From positions 1 to 10,616 of the forward strand of contig WLME01000028.1 of the NCBI GenBank assembly GCA_009700365.1: a stretch of DNA of 10,616 nt, in the 5' to 3' direction. Of this stretch, positions 1 to 6,811 are shown piece by piece (the stretch's first letter is position 1; the number at the start of each line of letters is the position of its first letter). A program made the position numbers and the translations under genes. A model generated the notes under the pieces. That model did not search any database, was not told where the DNA came from, and saw nothing but the letters and a program-made list of their open reading frames with translations. This DNA is from Actinomycetota bacterium. Lineage in GTDB: Bacteria; Actinomycetota; Actinomycetes; Nanopelagicales; Nanopelagicaceae.

Positions 1-897
1 AATGATCTTGGAGTAAATCTTGCCTCAGTGCGCGGTACTGGAATCGGCGGAAGAATTCGTAAGGAAGATGTTGTGTCCGCACAGACATCTAACAATGCTG
101 TGGCAGGGGTTCCAGCTCAAGCTGCGAATACAGGAAGCGTGGCACCATCTGCACCACGTCCAACAGCCGTTGCGTCACCTCTTCGTGGAACTACAGTGAC
201 AATGTCACGACTTCGCAAAGTTATTGCAGCTCGTATGGTTGAATCCCTTCAAGTTTCAGCGCAGCTCACAACAGTGATCGAAGTAGATGTGACAAAGATT
301 GCGCGTCTGCGTGATCGCTCAAAGCCAACATTTGAAGCCCGCGAAGGCGTCAAGCTCTCATTCCTTCCATTCTTTGCTGTAGCTGTGTGTGAAGCACTTA
401 AGCAGCACCCAGTACTTAATTCGTCAGTGGAAGGTGATCAGATTATTTATCACGGTGCAGAGCACCTTGGTATTGCAGTAGACACTGAGCGCGGTCTCTT
501 GGTTCCTGTTATTCACAATGCTGGCGACCTGAACATGGGTGGCGTAGCTCGCAAGATTGCTGATTTGGCAGCTCGCACACGCGATAACAAGGTAACTCCT
601 GACGAACTCGGTGGCGGAACATTTACTCTCACCAACACCGGTTCGCGTGGTGCGCTCTTTGATACTCCAATCATTAATCAGCCACAGGTTGCAATCCTTG
701 GACTCGGCGCCGTTGTAAAGCGTCCAATGGTTGTAAAGGGCGAAGATGGCGGCGAGACAATCGCAATCCGATCAATGGTTTACCTAGGGCTTTCATACGA
801 TCATCGAGTTGTTGATGGCGCAGATGCAGCACGCTTCTTGGTAACTCTCAAAGAGCGCCTCGAAGGTGGAGCATTCGAATCTGATTTGGGTCTCTAA
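1..897 (+). CDS. sucB: Dihydrolipoamide acyltransferase, E2 of 2-oxoacid dehydrogenase complex (5' truncated)
   Basis: E2 core enzyme that moves an acyl group from its lipoyl arm to CoA in the pyruvate and/or 2-oxoglutarate dehydrogenase complex (cytoplasm). The frame is open to base 1, so the start and the lipoyl domain(s) lie outside the window. The first ~24 visible residues are the end of a peripheral subunit-binding domain (GTGIGGRIRKEDV). An Ala/Pro-rich flexible linker follows to about residue 60, then a full catalytic domain with the active-site HxxxDG motif (YDHRVVDGAD; His codon 802-804, Asp codon 814-816). It ends in TAA, 5 bases before the next gene, so the two are probably co-transcribed. 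An in-frame GTG at 28 lies inside the binding domain and is not a credible start. The M. tuberculosis gene in this position is DlaT, shared by several complexes; actinobacterial databases usually call it SucB. The acyl specificity cannot be read here. Confidence 0.93.
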   Translation, partial: NDLGVNLASVRGTGIGGRIRKEDVVSAQTSNNAVAGVPAQAANTGSVAPSAPRPTAVASPLRGTTVTMSRLRKVIAARMVESLQVSAQLTTVIEVDVTKIARLRDRSKPTFEAREGVKLSFLPFFAVAVCEALKQHPVLNSSVEGDQIIYHGAEHLGIAVDTERGLLVPVIHNAGDLNMGGVARKIADLAARTRDNKVTPDELGGGTFTLTNTGSRGALFDTPIINQPQVAILGLGAVVKRPMVVKGEDGGETIAIRSMVYLGLSYDHRVVDGADAARFLVTLKERLEGGAFESDLGL

Positions 898-902
898 CCT
901 TT

Positions 903-1793
903 ATGTCTGTCCCGCAACGCATTGCAATCACCGGTGCTTCAGGACTTATCGGTACTGCACTAGTTGGCTACCTCAAAAGTGAAGGCCACACTGTTCAGCG
1001 ATTTGTTCGCCGCCCTGTTGTCGCACCTGATGAAATTCAATGGGATCCAAAGTCCGGGTATGTAGATATTGAAGCACTCCGGGGTGTAGATGCCATCATC
1101 CATCTTGCGGGCGTCGGTGTCGGCGATAAGCGCTGGAGCAAGAAGTACAAGTCTGAGATTCTCAATTCACGACTTCTTGGAACAACAGCTATCGCGCATG
1201 CAGTCAATGAAGTTAAACCTCAGCTCTTCATTTCAGCTAGCGCAATTGGCTGGTACGGAGAATCCGGTAATCGCGCGGTTGTTGAATCTGATCGCGTTGG
1301 TGATGACTTCCTCGCAGCTGTCTGTCGAGAATGGGAAAGCGCAGCAGATATTGCGCAGGGCACCCGTGTAGTAAAGATTCGCACAGGACTTGTTCTAGAC
1401 CCGACCGGTGGCGCACTTGGAAAGATGCTCCCTCTCTTTCGCTTAGGCCTTGGCGGAAAACTTGGAAATGGTAGGCAATGGTGGTCGTGGATTACTCTGC
1501 ACGATGTAATCCGAGCCATCGCATTTATTTTGGAAAATAAGATATCGGGACCAGTAAATCTGACTTCACCGAACCCGGTGACTAATCAAGAGTTCACATC
1601 CGCTTTAGCGCGTGCAATGCATCGTCCAGCGCTTTTTCCAGCACCTGCGATTGCGCTCAAGATTGCCTTAGGCGGATTTTCAAGTGAAATTCTCGGCAGC
1701 AAAAAGGTTATGCCAGGCGCGTTATCAGAGGCTGGCTTTATCTGGGATTACCCTCACATCACTAATGCGCTTACAGCTTTAATTCAAGAGTAG
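903..1793 (+). CDS. TIGR01777 family NAD(P)-binding epimerase-like protein (SDR39U1/YfcH type)
   Basis: Predicted cytoplasmic atypical short-chain dehydrogenase of 296 residues, normal for the family. The N-terminus has the Rossmann nucleotide-binding motif GASGLIG (residues 11-17). Then come IHLAG (66-70) and the family segment SASAIGWYG (111-119), which carries the Ser and Tyr region of the active site. The last ~45 residues resemble the C-terminal DUF1731 domain typical of these proteins (GSKKVMPGALSEAGF). The substrate is unknown for the family; older names such as nucleoside-diphosphate-sugar epimerase or cell division inhibitor SulA are not well founded. The ATG at 903 follows the E2 stop by 5 bases and has no clear Shine-Dalgarno sequence. 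The same neighbour pair exists in mycobacteria (Rv2215-Rv2216). Its final 15 bases overlap the tail of the convergent minus-strand gene. Confidence 0.9.
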   Translation: MSVPQRIAITGASGLIGTALVGYLKSEGHTVQRFVRRPVVAPDEIQWDPKSGYVDIEALRGVDAIIHLAGVGVGDKRWSKKYKSEILNSRLLGTTAIAHAVNEVKPQLFISASAIGWYGESGNRAVVESDRVGDDFLAAVCREWESAADIAQGTRVVKIRTGLVLDPTGGALGKMLPLFRLGLGGKLGNGRQWWSWITLHDVIRAIAFILENKISGPVNLTSPNPVTNQEFTSALARAMHRPALFPAPAIALKIALGGFSSEILGSKKVMPGALSEAGFIWDYPHITNALTALIQE

Positions 1794-2912
1794 CTCTTGC
1801 GCCGCAAGGCGACCAGATAGCAATGCTCCGTTCTGAGATGGCGCAGTTCGATAATCTCCAGCGACAAATACTTTCTCGCTGATTCGCGACGACATGAGGC
1901 GATGAGAATTCACAGCAAAAATAGGAAGTGATTTAGGAATCTCATACTTTGCAATGAGAGACCAATTAGCTGTCGAAGTCCCCCACAAGATTGCAAGGTG
2001 TCTACGAACCTCAGATTCAGATGCAAAATCGATTGTGGTCGAGGAAAGTAAAGTCTTTCCTTGCGGAGCGTACGTAGGGACAGTATTAGAAATCGCAATG
2101 GTGTTAACAACAGGACCGCGTGACTGTCCATCAATCCGTAATCGCTTCGATTGAGTTAAGTCCGAAGGTACCTCGTGATACCACGTTGTACTTGAGGCCA
2201 GTTGTGGCACATTCGGAATATCTAGAAGTTGCGCTGCAGTTGTAAGGTCTGTTGCAACGATCACTCTTGATGACCCGAACTGCGTTAGAGAATCGATACG
2301 CGACTCCAATTGGATGTTCTTGATCCGAGAAGCGAGTACCCGAGAAAGCTCACCTGCTCCATGGGCTGGCAATCCTGGCTTTCCAGAGATAAACGATCTG
2401 ACAATTTCCTTGCCACTGGTGGCATCAACGTTGGCCGGCGATGTGAGAAATACACCTGAAAGAAAAGGTTTAAGTACTCGTTCATACAGACTTCCGAGCG
2501 GCTTCATCTCATCTTCTACTGAAATTCCTATCTCAGAGGCCTTGAGTAGATACGAAATAACCTTCAATTTCTCAGAGAAAGCACCCGTGTGCGAATTTAA
2601 AACCGAAAAGGGTTGAGTGCGTGGATCCCCAAGTGAATAGCGCTTCTCCCCCAGTGCAACATCAATGGTTCGGGTAGCTTCAACAAAGTTGAGCTCATCA
2701 ATAATTCCCAAGCGAATTAATTCAGGGTAACGAGAGTTAATTAATTGAAATCCACGGTCTAATCGATAGCCATCAATCACATCCGTTGCTACTCGGCCAC
2801 CAACTCGATCGCTGGATTCATGCACCTCAACTTCAAAGCCTGCTTCCTGCAACGTCAGTGCTGCACTTAACCCGGCAAGCCCTGCACCAACGACAAAGAC
2901 TTTATCTGACAC
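1779..2912 (-). CDS. FAD-dependent oxidoreductase (amine oxidase / protoporphyrinogen oxidase-like)
   Basis: Predicted flavoprotein of 377 residues. The N-terminal dinucleotide-binding fold is clear: GAGLAG (residues 9-14), an acidic residue ending the second strand (Glu32), then the RVGGR motif (36-40) typical of the flavin monoamine oxidase, phytoene desaturase and protoporphyrinogen oxidase superfamily. The C-terminus has the second FAD contact VFVAGD (348-353), then a helix with SGRLAA. There is no signal peptide or membrane segment. The start is GTG (2910-2912), lying inside the end of the upstream gene with an 11-base overlap in another frame, so translation is likely coupled. At its 3' end it overlaps the convergent TIGR01777 gene by 15 bases. 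It is the last gene of the minus-strand unit. The substrate cannot be assigned; it is somewhat short for HemG/HemY-type enzymes and no haem genes are nearby. Confidence 0.85.
   Translation of the reverse strand: MSDKVFVVGAGLAGLSAALTLQEAGFEVEVHESSDRVGGRVATDVIDGYRLDRGFQLINSRYPELIRLGIIDELNFVEATRTIDVALGEKRYSLGDPRTQPFSVLNSHTGAFSEKLKVISYLLKASEIGISVEDEMKPLGSLYERVLKPFLSGVFLTSPANVDATSGKEIVRSFISGKPGLPAHGAGELSRVLASRIKNIQLESRIDSLTQFGSSRVIVATDLTTAAQLLDIPNVPQLASSTTWYHEVPSDLTQSKRLRIDGQSRGPVVNTIAISNTVPTYAPQGKTLLSSTTIDFASESEVRRHLAILWGTSTANWSLIAKYEIPKSLPIFAVNSHRLMSSRISEKVFVAGDYRTAPSQNGALLSGRLAAQELLLN
1785..1811. terminator. Tandem perfect hairpins at the overlapping convergent gene ends (possible terminator)
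   Basis: Two perfect inverted repeats lie side by side: CAAGAG-TAG-CTCTTG (1785-1799), whose loop is the stop codon of the TIGR01777 gene, and CGCC-GCAA-GGCG (1800-1811), with a GNRA-type tetraloop. They sit where the plus and minus transcripts collide. Neither side has a T-run of the classical intrinsic type; the minus-strand side is followed by the A/T-rich AATTAAAG. A factor-independent terminator without U-tract, or an RNA 3'-end stabiliser, is possible. Confidence 0.4.
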
Positions 2913-3909
2913 TTATTTCACGCGCCTTATCGATAAGGGAGGCAACTTCAAGAATTTTCTGCGTTGAGATTGGCCAGTCTCCATTACCTTCAAGTGCGTT
3001 ACGAACTTCTAGATAAAAATGACCATAATTTCCTGGAACCGTTTGGATCTCTTCTCGAATATCTCCACGTTCAATATACGCTTTCGAATTCGTTGGAACA
3101 CTCCAAGTTCCACCGTCAGGGAATTCGCCAGCACGCAAAAGTGCTTCCTGAGGATCTAGGTCTTCGACGATCAGGGCGCCTTCTGTGCCAAGGAGTCGAA
3201 TACGTGGTCCTGGAGATCCTGCAATTGCACTTACTGCAAGGTAAGAATCGACTCCAGATGCGTGAGAAATGTTAAGAACTACATCATCTTCTGAGTTGCC
3301 GCGAATATTACGAATACTTGCATAGGTCAGTTCTGCCGGACCAAACCAATCAAGTGCAGTTGAGAGAAGATGCGTTTGAAGATCTAATAGGAGTCCGCCG
3401 CCATTTTCCGCACTTTCGGATTCGCGCCACGATGCGGGGTTGAGTTGCGGACGGAAACGTTCGAATCGTGAATCAAGGCGAAAAGGTTTTCCAATAAGTC
3501 CATTAGAAAGTATCTTCTTTATCGTTAGCGAGTCGCTATCCCACAAACGATTGAAGAAGGTCGTCACTGGTACCCCAGCCCTCTCGGCCGCAGTGATTAT
3601 TGCTTCAGTTTCAGCACGAGTTCTGCCCATGGGTTTATCTACAACAACTGGTATCCCGGCTTTTATTGCAGAAAGCGCCTGCTCCGAATGTGCCATATTC
3701 GCTGAAGCCACGACAACTAGATCTAAATCTGAAGAGAGAAAATCACCAAGTTTGTCGACTACTTTTGTGAGCGGAAAATCCTCCTTAGCCTGTCGAGCTC
3801 GGGTGGAATTGCCGGTAAGAACTGTCGCCACTTCAAATCCGCATCCTTTAAGTAAGGGTGCATGAAATGAACGTCCAGCGAGTCCATAGCCGGCAATTCC
3901 GACGCGCAT
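2902..3909 (-). CDS. Gfo/Idh/MocA family NAD(P)-dependent oxidoreductase
   Basis: Predicted cytoplasmic dehydrogenase of 335 residues, typical for the family, which oxidises or reduces sugars, inositols and related compounds. The N-terminal Rossmann domain has GYGLAG (residues 7-12). The family motif, usually EKP, appears as DKP (91-93, in VVVDKPMG), an accepted conservative variant that carries the catalytic-region lysine. The C-terminal alpha/beta domain has GGGLLLDLQTHLL (170-182), matching the conserved GGGxLxDxGxH region with its His180. The start is ATG (3907-3909), 6 bases after the transporter stop, and its stop lies inside the next gene. This spacing argues for one transcript with the transporter and the flavoprotein. 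No substrate can be inferred because the binding pocket is not diagnostic. Confidence 0.9.
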   Translation of the reverse strand: MRVGIAGYGLAGRSFHAPLLKGCGFEVATVLTGNSTRARQAKEDFPLTKVVDKLGDFLSSDLDLVVVASANMAHSEQALSAIKAGIPVVVDKPMGRTRAETEAIITAAERAGVPVTTFFNRLWDSDSLTIKKILSNGLIGKPFRLDSRFERFRPQLNPASWRESESAENGGGLLLDLQTHLLSTALDWFGPAELTYASIRNIRGNSEDDVVLNISHASGVDSYLAVSAIAGSPGPRIRLLGTEGALIVEDLDPQEALLRAGEFPDGGTWSVPTNSKAYIERGDIREEIQTVPGNYGHFYLEVRNALEGNGDWPISTQKILEVASLIDKAREISVR

Positions 3910-3915
3910 CGAGAG

Positions 3916-6069
3916 CTACTTACTCTGCAACTTTGACGGCCACCAGATCTTTGGACCAATCTCGTGAACGAGAGCTGGAACAAGAATCGAGCGCACGATG
4001 ATGGTGTCGAGCAAAACACCAAAGGCAACTGCAAAGCCAAGTTCGGCAAGTGGAACAAGTGGAAGTAGGCCAAGCACTGCAAATGTTGCGGCAAGGACGA
4101 TTCCAGCTGAGGTAATAACGGCACCTGTCACGGTGACACCCTTAATAACGCCAGCGCGTGTTCCGATCTTCTGTGACTCTTCGCGCACGCGAGTCATGAG
4201 GAAGATGTTGTAATCGATGCCGAGTGCAACCAAGAAGATGAAGGCGAAGAGAGGGAATGAGTTATCTCCCCCGGCAAAGCCGAACACATGATTGAAAACC
4301 AGCGCGCATACGCCAAGAGTTGCGAAGTATGAGAGCACTACAGTTCCAAGAAGAACTACGGCGCTAATAATGCTGCGAAGTAGTAATCCCAAAATGAGTG
4401 TGATCACGAGCAAGATAATCGGAATGATTGTCTTGTTGTCACGACTATTAGCAGTGCGAACATCAAAGTAGACCGCACTTGTTCCACCCACTAGTGAGGA
4501 CGCATCAGCAGCATGTGCCAGACGACGAATCTCAGGAATGTCATTTCCTGCTTCCACGCTATCGGGTGCCTTATCTAAAGTGAGATTGAGAATTGCGCGA
4601 TTATCAACAACTTTCATCGCTGGAAGTGGTTGTCCAGCAACAGGAATTCCATCAAGTTGTGGAACCACGTTCGTGACACCTGGTGCATTCTTGAGAGCGG
4701 CAGTTACTGCTTCAACTTTATTGACTGAAACGACAACTTGAGTTGGGTCTCCTTCTCCACCTGGAAAGTGCTTCGTGAGCAATTTTTGACCGACAACTGA
4801 TTCAGGATTTCCAGTGAAGGTGTCAACTGTCCCAATTCCATCAGCTTTCAAGGTTGTAGATGCAAATGCAAGAAGCAGAAGAACTGTGCCTGTTGTAACC
4901 CATGCACGACGCGGGTGATTTCCAATTGCAGATGCAACCTTTGACCAAGGACCTGACATCACATGATCATCGCCATCATTGCGTGGAATGCGAGGCCAGA
5001 AAATCCAACGACCGAAGACTAGAAGGAGCGCAGGAAGAAGTGTCAAAATCGTAAACATTGCGGAAACAATTCCGATCGCACCAATCGGGCCAAGACCTGC
5101 TGTATTGGTCAATTGGCTAAAGAGCAGAATCAGAAGTGAGATAGAGACAGTTGATCCTGAGGCAAGGATTGGCTCCCAGACTCCCTTATAGGCAGCCCGC
5201 ATTGCATCGAAACGATTCTCATGATGATGAAGCTCTTCGCGATAACGAGCAATAAGCAAGAGCGCGTAATCGGTTGCTGCTCCAATCACAAGCACTGAAA
5301 GGATTCCTTGAGATTGACCATCTACATCAATCACATTGCTCTTCGCAAGGAGGTAAACGATTCCACCCGCTGTAGTGAGAGCAAACATTGCTGAAAGTAA
5401 AGGAATGATCCACAAGACCGGTGATCGGTAGACAACAATCAAAATAATTGCGACGACGCCAAGAGTTGTAAGTAGAAGGGAAGAATCAAGGGTTCCGAAG
5501 GCGCCGAAAAGATCGCCTAACAGTCCACCTGGTCCAGTTACATAATGAGTTACGCCATTTGCTTCAGCGATTGGTTTGATATCTGCACGAAGTGCATCGA
5601 CGACCGCCGGAAGCACTGGCTTGTCGTTGGGCAAAGTCTTAGAGATGGCATTTCCATCAAGTGGAATATTTGCCAAAATCGCTTCTCCATCTTGCGCAGG
5701 GAAAACAGAAATAACTTGCCCTGGTGCTAAGTAATCAGAAATCTTTGCATCTGTTCCATCGAGAGTAAGAGCCCCTACTCCAGCCATATGCTCATTGATG
5801 GCAGCTAAGGCCTGTGAATCAACTTTTCCTTCGAAGAGAATTAACGTTGGAAAATTGAACGAGTCGTCACCAGAAAATTTCTTGATCTCGTCAGCGGCAA
5901 GAGTCGCCTCTGCACCTTTAGGCAAGAAAGATGAGTTGTTATTCTCCTGAACTGAGGTGAGCTTGCCAAAGAGAGGTCCGAAGACTCCAGTGATCATGAA
6001 CCAGACGATGACCACCAACATTGCAATGGCGAAGGGCTTACGGGATTTTTGCACGGTAGTTATTGACAC
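3916..6069 (-). CDS. MMPL/RND superfamily transporter
   Basis: Large inner-membrane transporter of 717 residues, a usual length for short actinobacterial MMPL proteins. The pattern fits two RND repeats with about 12 membrane segments: TM1 near residues 13-34, an external loop to ~195, TM2-6 within ~197-355, TM7 ~388-404, a second external loop to ~545, and TM8-12 within ~547-702. Each half has the Asp-Tyr pair linked to proton relay in MmpL3: D267-Y268 (GAATDYALLLIARYREEL) and D619-Y620 (LGIDYNIF). A His-rich stretch follows TM4 (281-283). Relatives export lipids or siderophores, or act in lipid trafficking; the cargo here is unknown. The start is GTG (6067-6069), with only a weak AAAGG about 10 bases upstream. 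It is the first gene of the minus-strand unit and diverges from lipB across 70 bases. Confidence 0.92.
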   Translation of the reverse strand: MSITTVQKSRKPFAIAMLVVIVWFMITGVFGPLFGKLTSVQENNNSSFLPKGAEATLAADEIKKFSGDDSFNFPTLILFEGKVDSQALAAINEHMAGVGALTLDGTDAKISDYLAPGQVISVFPAQDGEAILANIPLDGNAISKTLPNDKPVLPAVVDALRADIKPIAEANGVTHYVTGPGGLLGDLFGAFGTLDSSLLLTTLGVVAIILIVVYRSPVLWIIPLLSAMFALTTAGGIVYLLAKSNVIDVDGQSQGILSVLVIGAATDYALLLIARYREELHHHENRFDAMRAAYKGVWEPILASGSTVSISLLILLFSQLTNTAGLGPIGAIGIVSAMFTILTLLPALLLVFGRWIFWPRIPRNDGDDHVMSGPWSKVASAIGNHPRRAWVTTGTVLLLLAFASTTLKADGIGTVDTFTGNPESVVGQKLLTKHFPGGEGDPTQVVVSVNKVEAVTAALKNAPGVTNVVPQLDGIPVAGQPLPAMKVVDNRAILNLTLDKAPDSVEAGNDIPEIRRLAHAADASSLVGGTSAVYFDVRTANSRDNKTIIPIILLVITLILGLLLRSIISAVVLLGTVVLSYFATLGVCALVFNHVFGFAGGDNSFPLFAFIFLVALGIDYNIFLMTRVREESQKIGTRAGVIKGVTVTGAVITSAGIVLAATFAVLGLLPLVPLAELGFAVAFGVLLDTIIVRSILVPALVHEIGPKIWWPSKLQSK

Positions 6070-6139
6070 GATAAGTGGGCCTTTCGGGCTCTGTTTTGCG
6101 TAATTCGCGAGAGGGCCAGCCTACCTTTAGGCTGTACCC
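6070..6139. promoter_or_regulatory. Divergent promoter region between the MMPL gene and lipB
   Basis: This 70-base gap must hold the promoters of both the minus-strand transporter unit and lipB. On the plus strand TAGGCT (6128-6133) is a good -10-like TAnnnT hexamer 6 bases before the lipB GTG, with a weak -35-like TTCGCG (6104-6109) at an 18-base spacer. The hexamer is one arm of a perfect inverted repeat, AGCCTA-CCTT-TAGGCT (6118-6133). The minus strand therefore carries an identical TAGGCT that could serve the transporter, giving a leader of about 42 bases, although no TTG-type -35 is visible for it. A short hairpin (GGGCC/GGCTC, 6077-6091) lies near the transporter start. Promoter use is inferred. 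Confidence 0.5.
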
Positions 6140-6811
6140 GTGCCACTTCTTAGCGCAGGTTCTCTCCAAGAATTTACCGAGACTCCACTTGCGCTTAAAC
6201 GAGCCGGATTAGTTGATTATGAAAAGGCACTCGAAATCCAGAGATCTTTCCACGCAGACGTTGTTTCTGGCATTCGCCCAAATACCTTGCTGCTTCTAGA
6301 ACATCCTTCGGTATACACCGCAGGCAAGAGAACTGCTGAACTCGAAAGACCGACCGATGGAACTCCCGTTATTGATGTGGACCGAGGCGGAAAAATTACA
6401 TGGCATGGTCCCGGACAACTTGTTGGCTACCCCATAGTGAAACTAGCTAAGCCGACTGAGCTAGTTGGTTTTGTCCGCGAGATCGAAGCAGGTCTTATCA
6501 AAGTGTGCGCAGACATTGGTATTGAGACTTCGCGAGTAGATGGTCGCTCAGGAGTTTGGGTTCGTGATTCTCGCGGAGATCGAAAAATTGCTGCCATTGG
6601 AATCCGTGTTGCGTCCGGAGTCTCGATGCATGGCTTTGCTCTCAATGTGAATCCAGATTTATCAGAATTCAGTAGAATCATCCCTTGCGGAATAGATGAT
6701 GCAACGGTCACATCTATCGCTGAAGAACTTGGACGAATAGTGACCGTCGAAGACGTTGCCCCTTTAGTTGAAAAGCATTTATTCGAATCTCTAGTAAAGG
6801 TAAGTGCATGA
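6140..6811 (+). CDS. lipB: Lipoyl(octanoyl) transferase LipB
   Basis: Transfers octanoate from octanoyl-ACP to the lipoyl-domain lysine of E2 proteins and GcvH, the first step of endogenous lipoate synthesis (cytoplasm). The 223-residue protein has all family marks: LLLEHPSVYTAGKR (51-64), the signature RGGKITWHGPGQ (82-93), and the catalytic dyad Lys149 (in DRKIAAIGIRV) and Cys183 (in IIPCGID; codon 6686-6688). GTG at 6140 is the best start: it gives the expected N-terminus and sits 6 bases after a -10-like TAGGCT. There is no Shine-Dalgarno sequence, so the mRNA may be leaderless. The stop overlaps the lipA start as ATGA, a strong sign of translational coupling. Confidence 0.96.
   Translation: MPLLSAGSLQEFTETPLALKRAGLVDYEKALEIQRSFHADVVSGIRPNTLLLLEHPSVYTAGKRTAELERPTDGTPVIDVDRGGKITWHGPGQLVGYPIVKLAKPTELVGFVREIEAGLIKVCADIGIETSRVDGRSGVWVRDSRGDRKIAAIGIRVASGVSMHGFALNVNPDLSEFSRIIPCGIDDATVTSIAEELGRIVTVEDVAPLVEKHLFESLVKVSA

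Noticed and set aside
895..903. TAACCT hexamer just before the TIGR01777 gene as a leaderless promoter
   Set aside because: Only two bases separate it from the ATG, so transcription would begin inside the coding sequence. The 5-base gap to the E2 gene points to simple co-transcription.
3440..3865. Open frame of 141 codons on the plus strand inside the Gfo/Idh/MocA gene
   Set aside because: Antisense to a well-supported gene, with a Ser/Arg-rich low-information translation and no family motif; a codon-usage artefact.
6077..6095. GC-rich hairpin followed by TGTTTT on the plus strand, resembling an intrinsic terminator
   Set aside because: No plus-strand gene ends upstream of it, since the region is divergent, and the stem is only 5 base pairs with one G-T pair. 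It may be a leader structure of the transporter at most.
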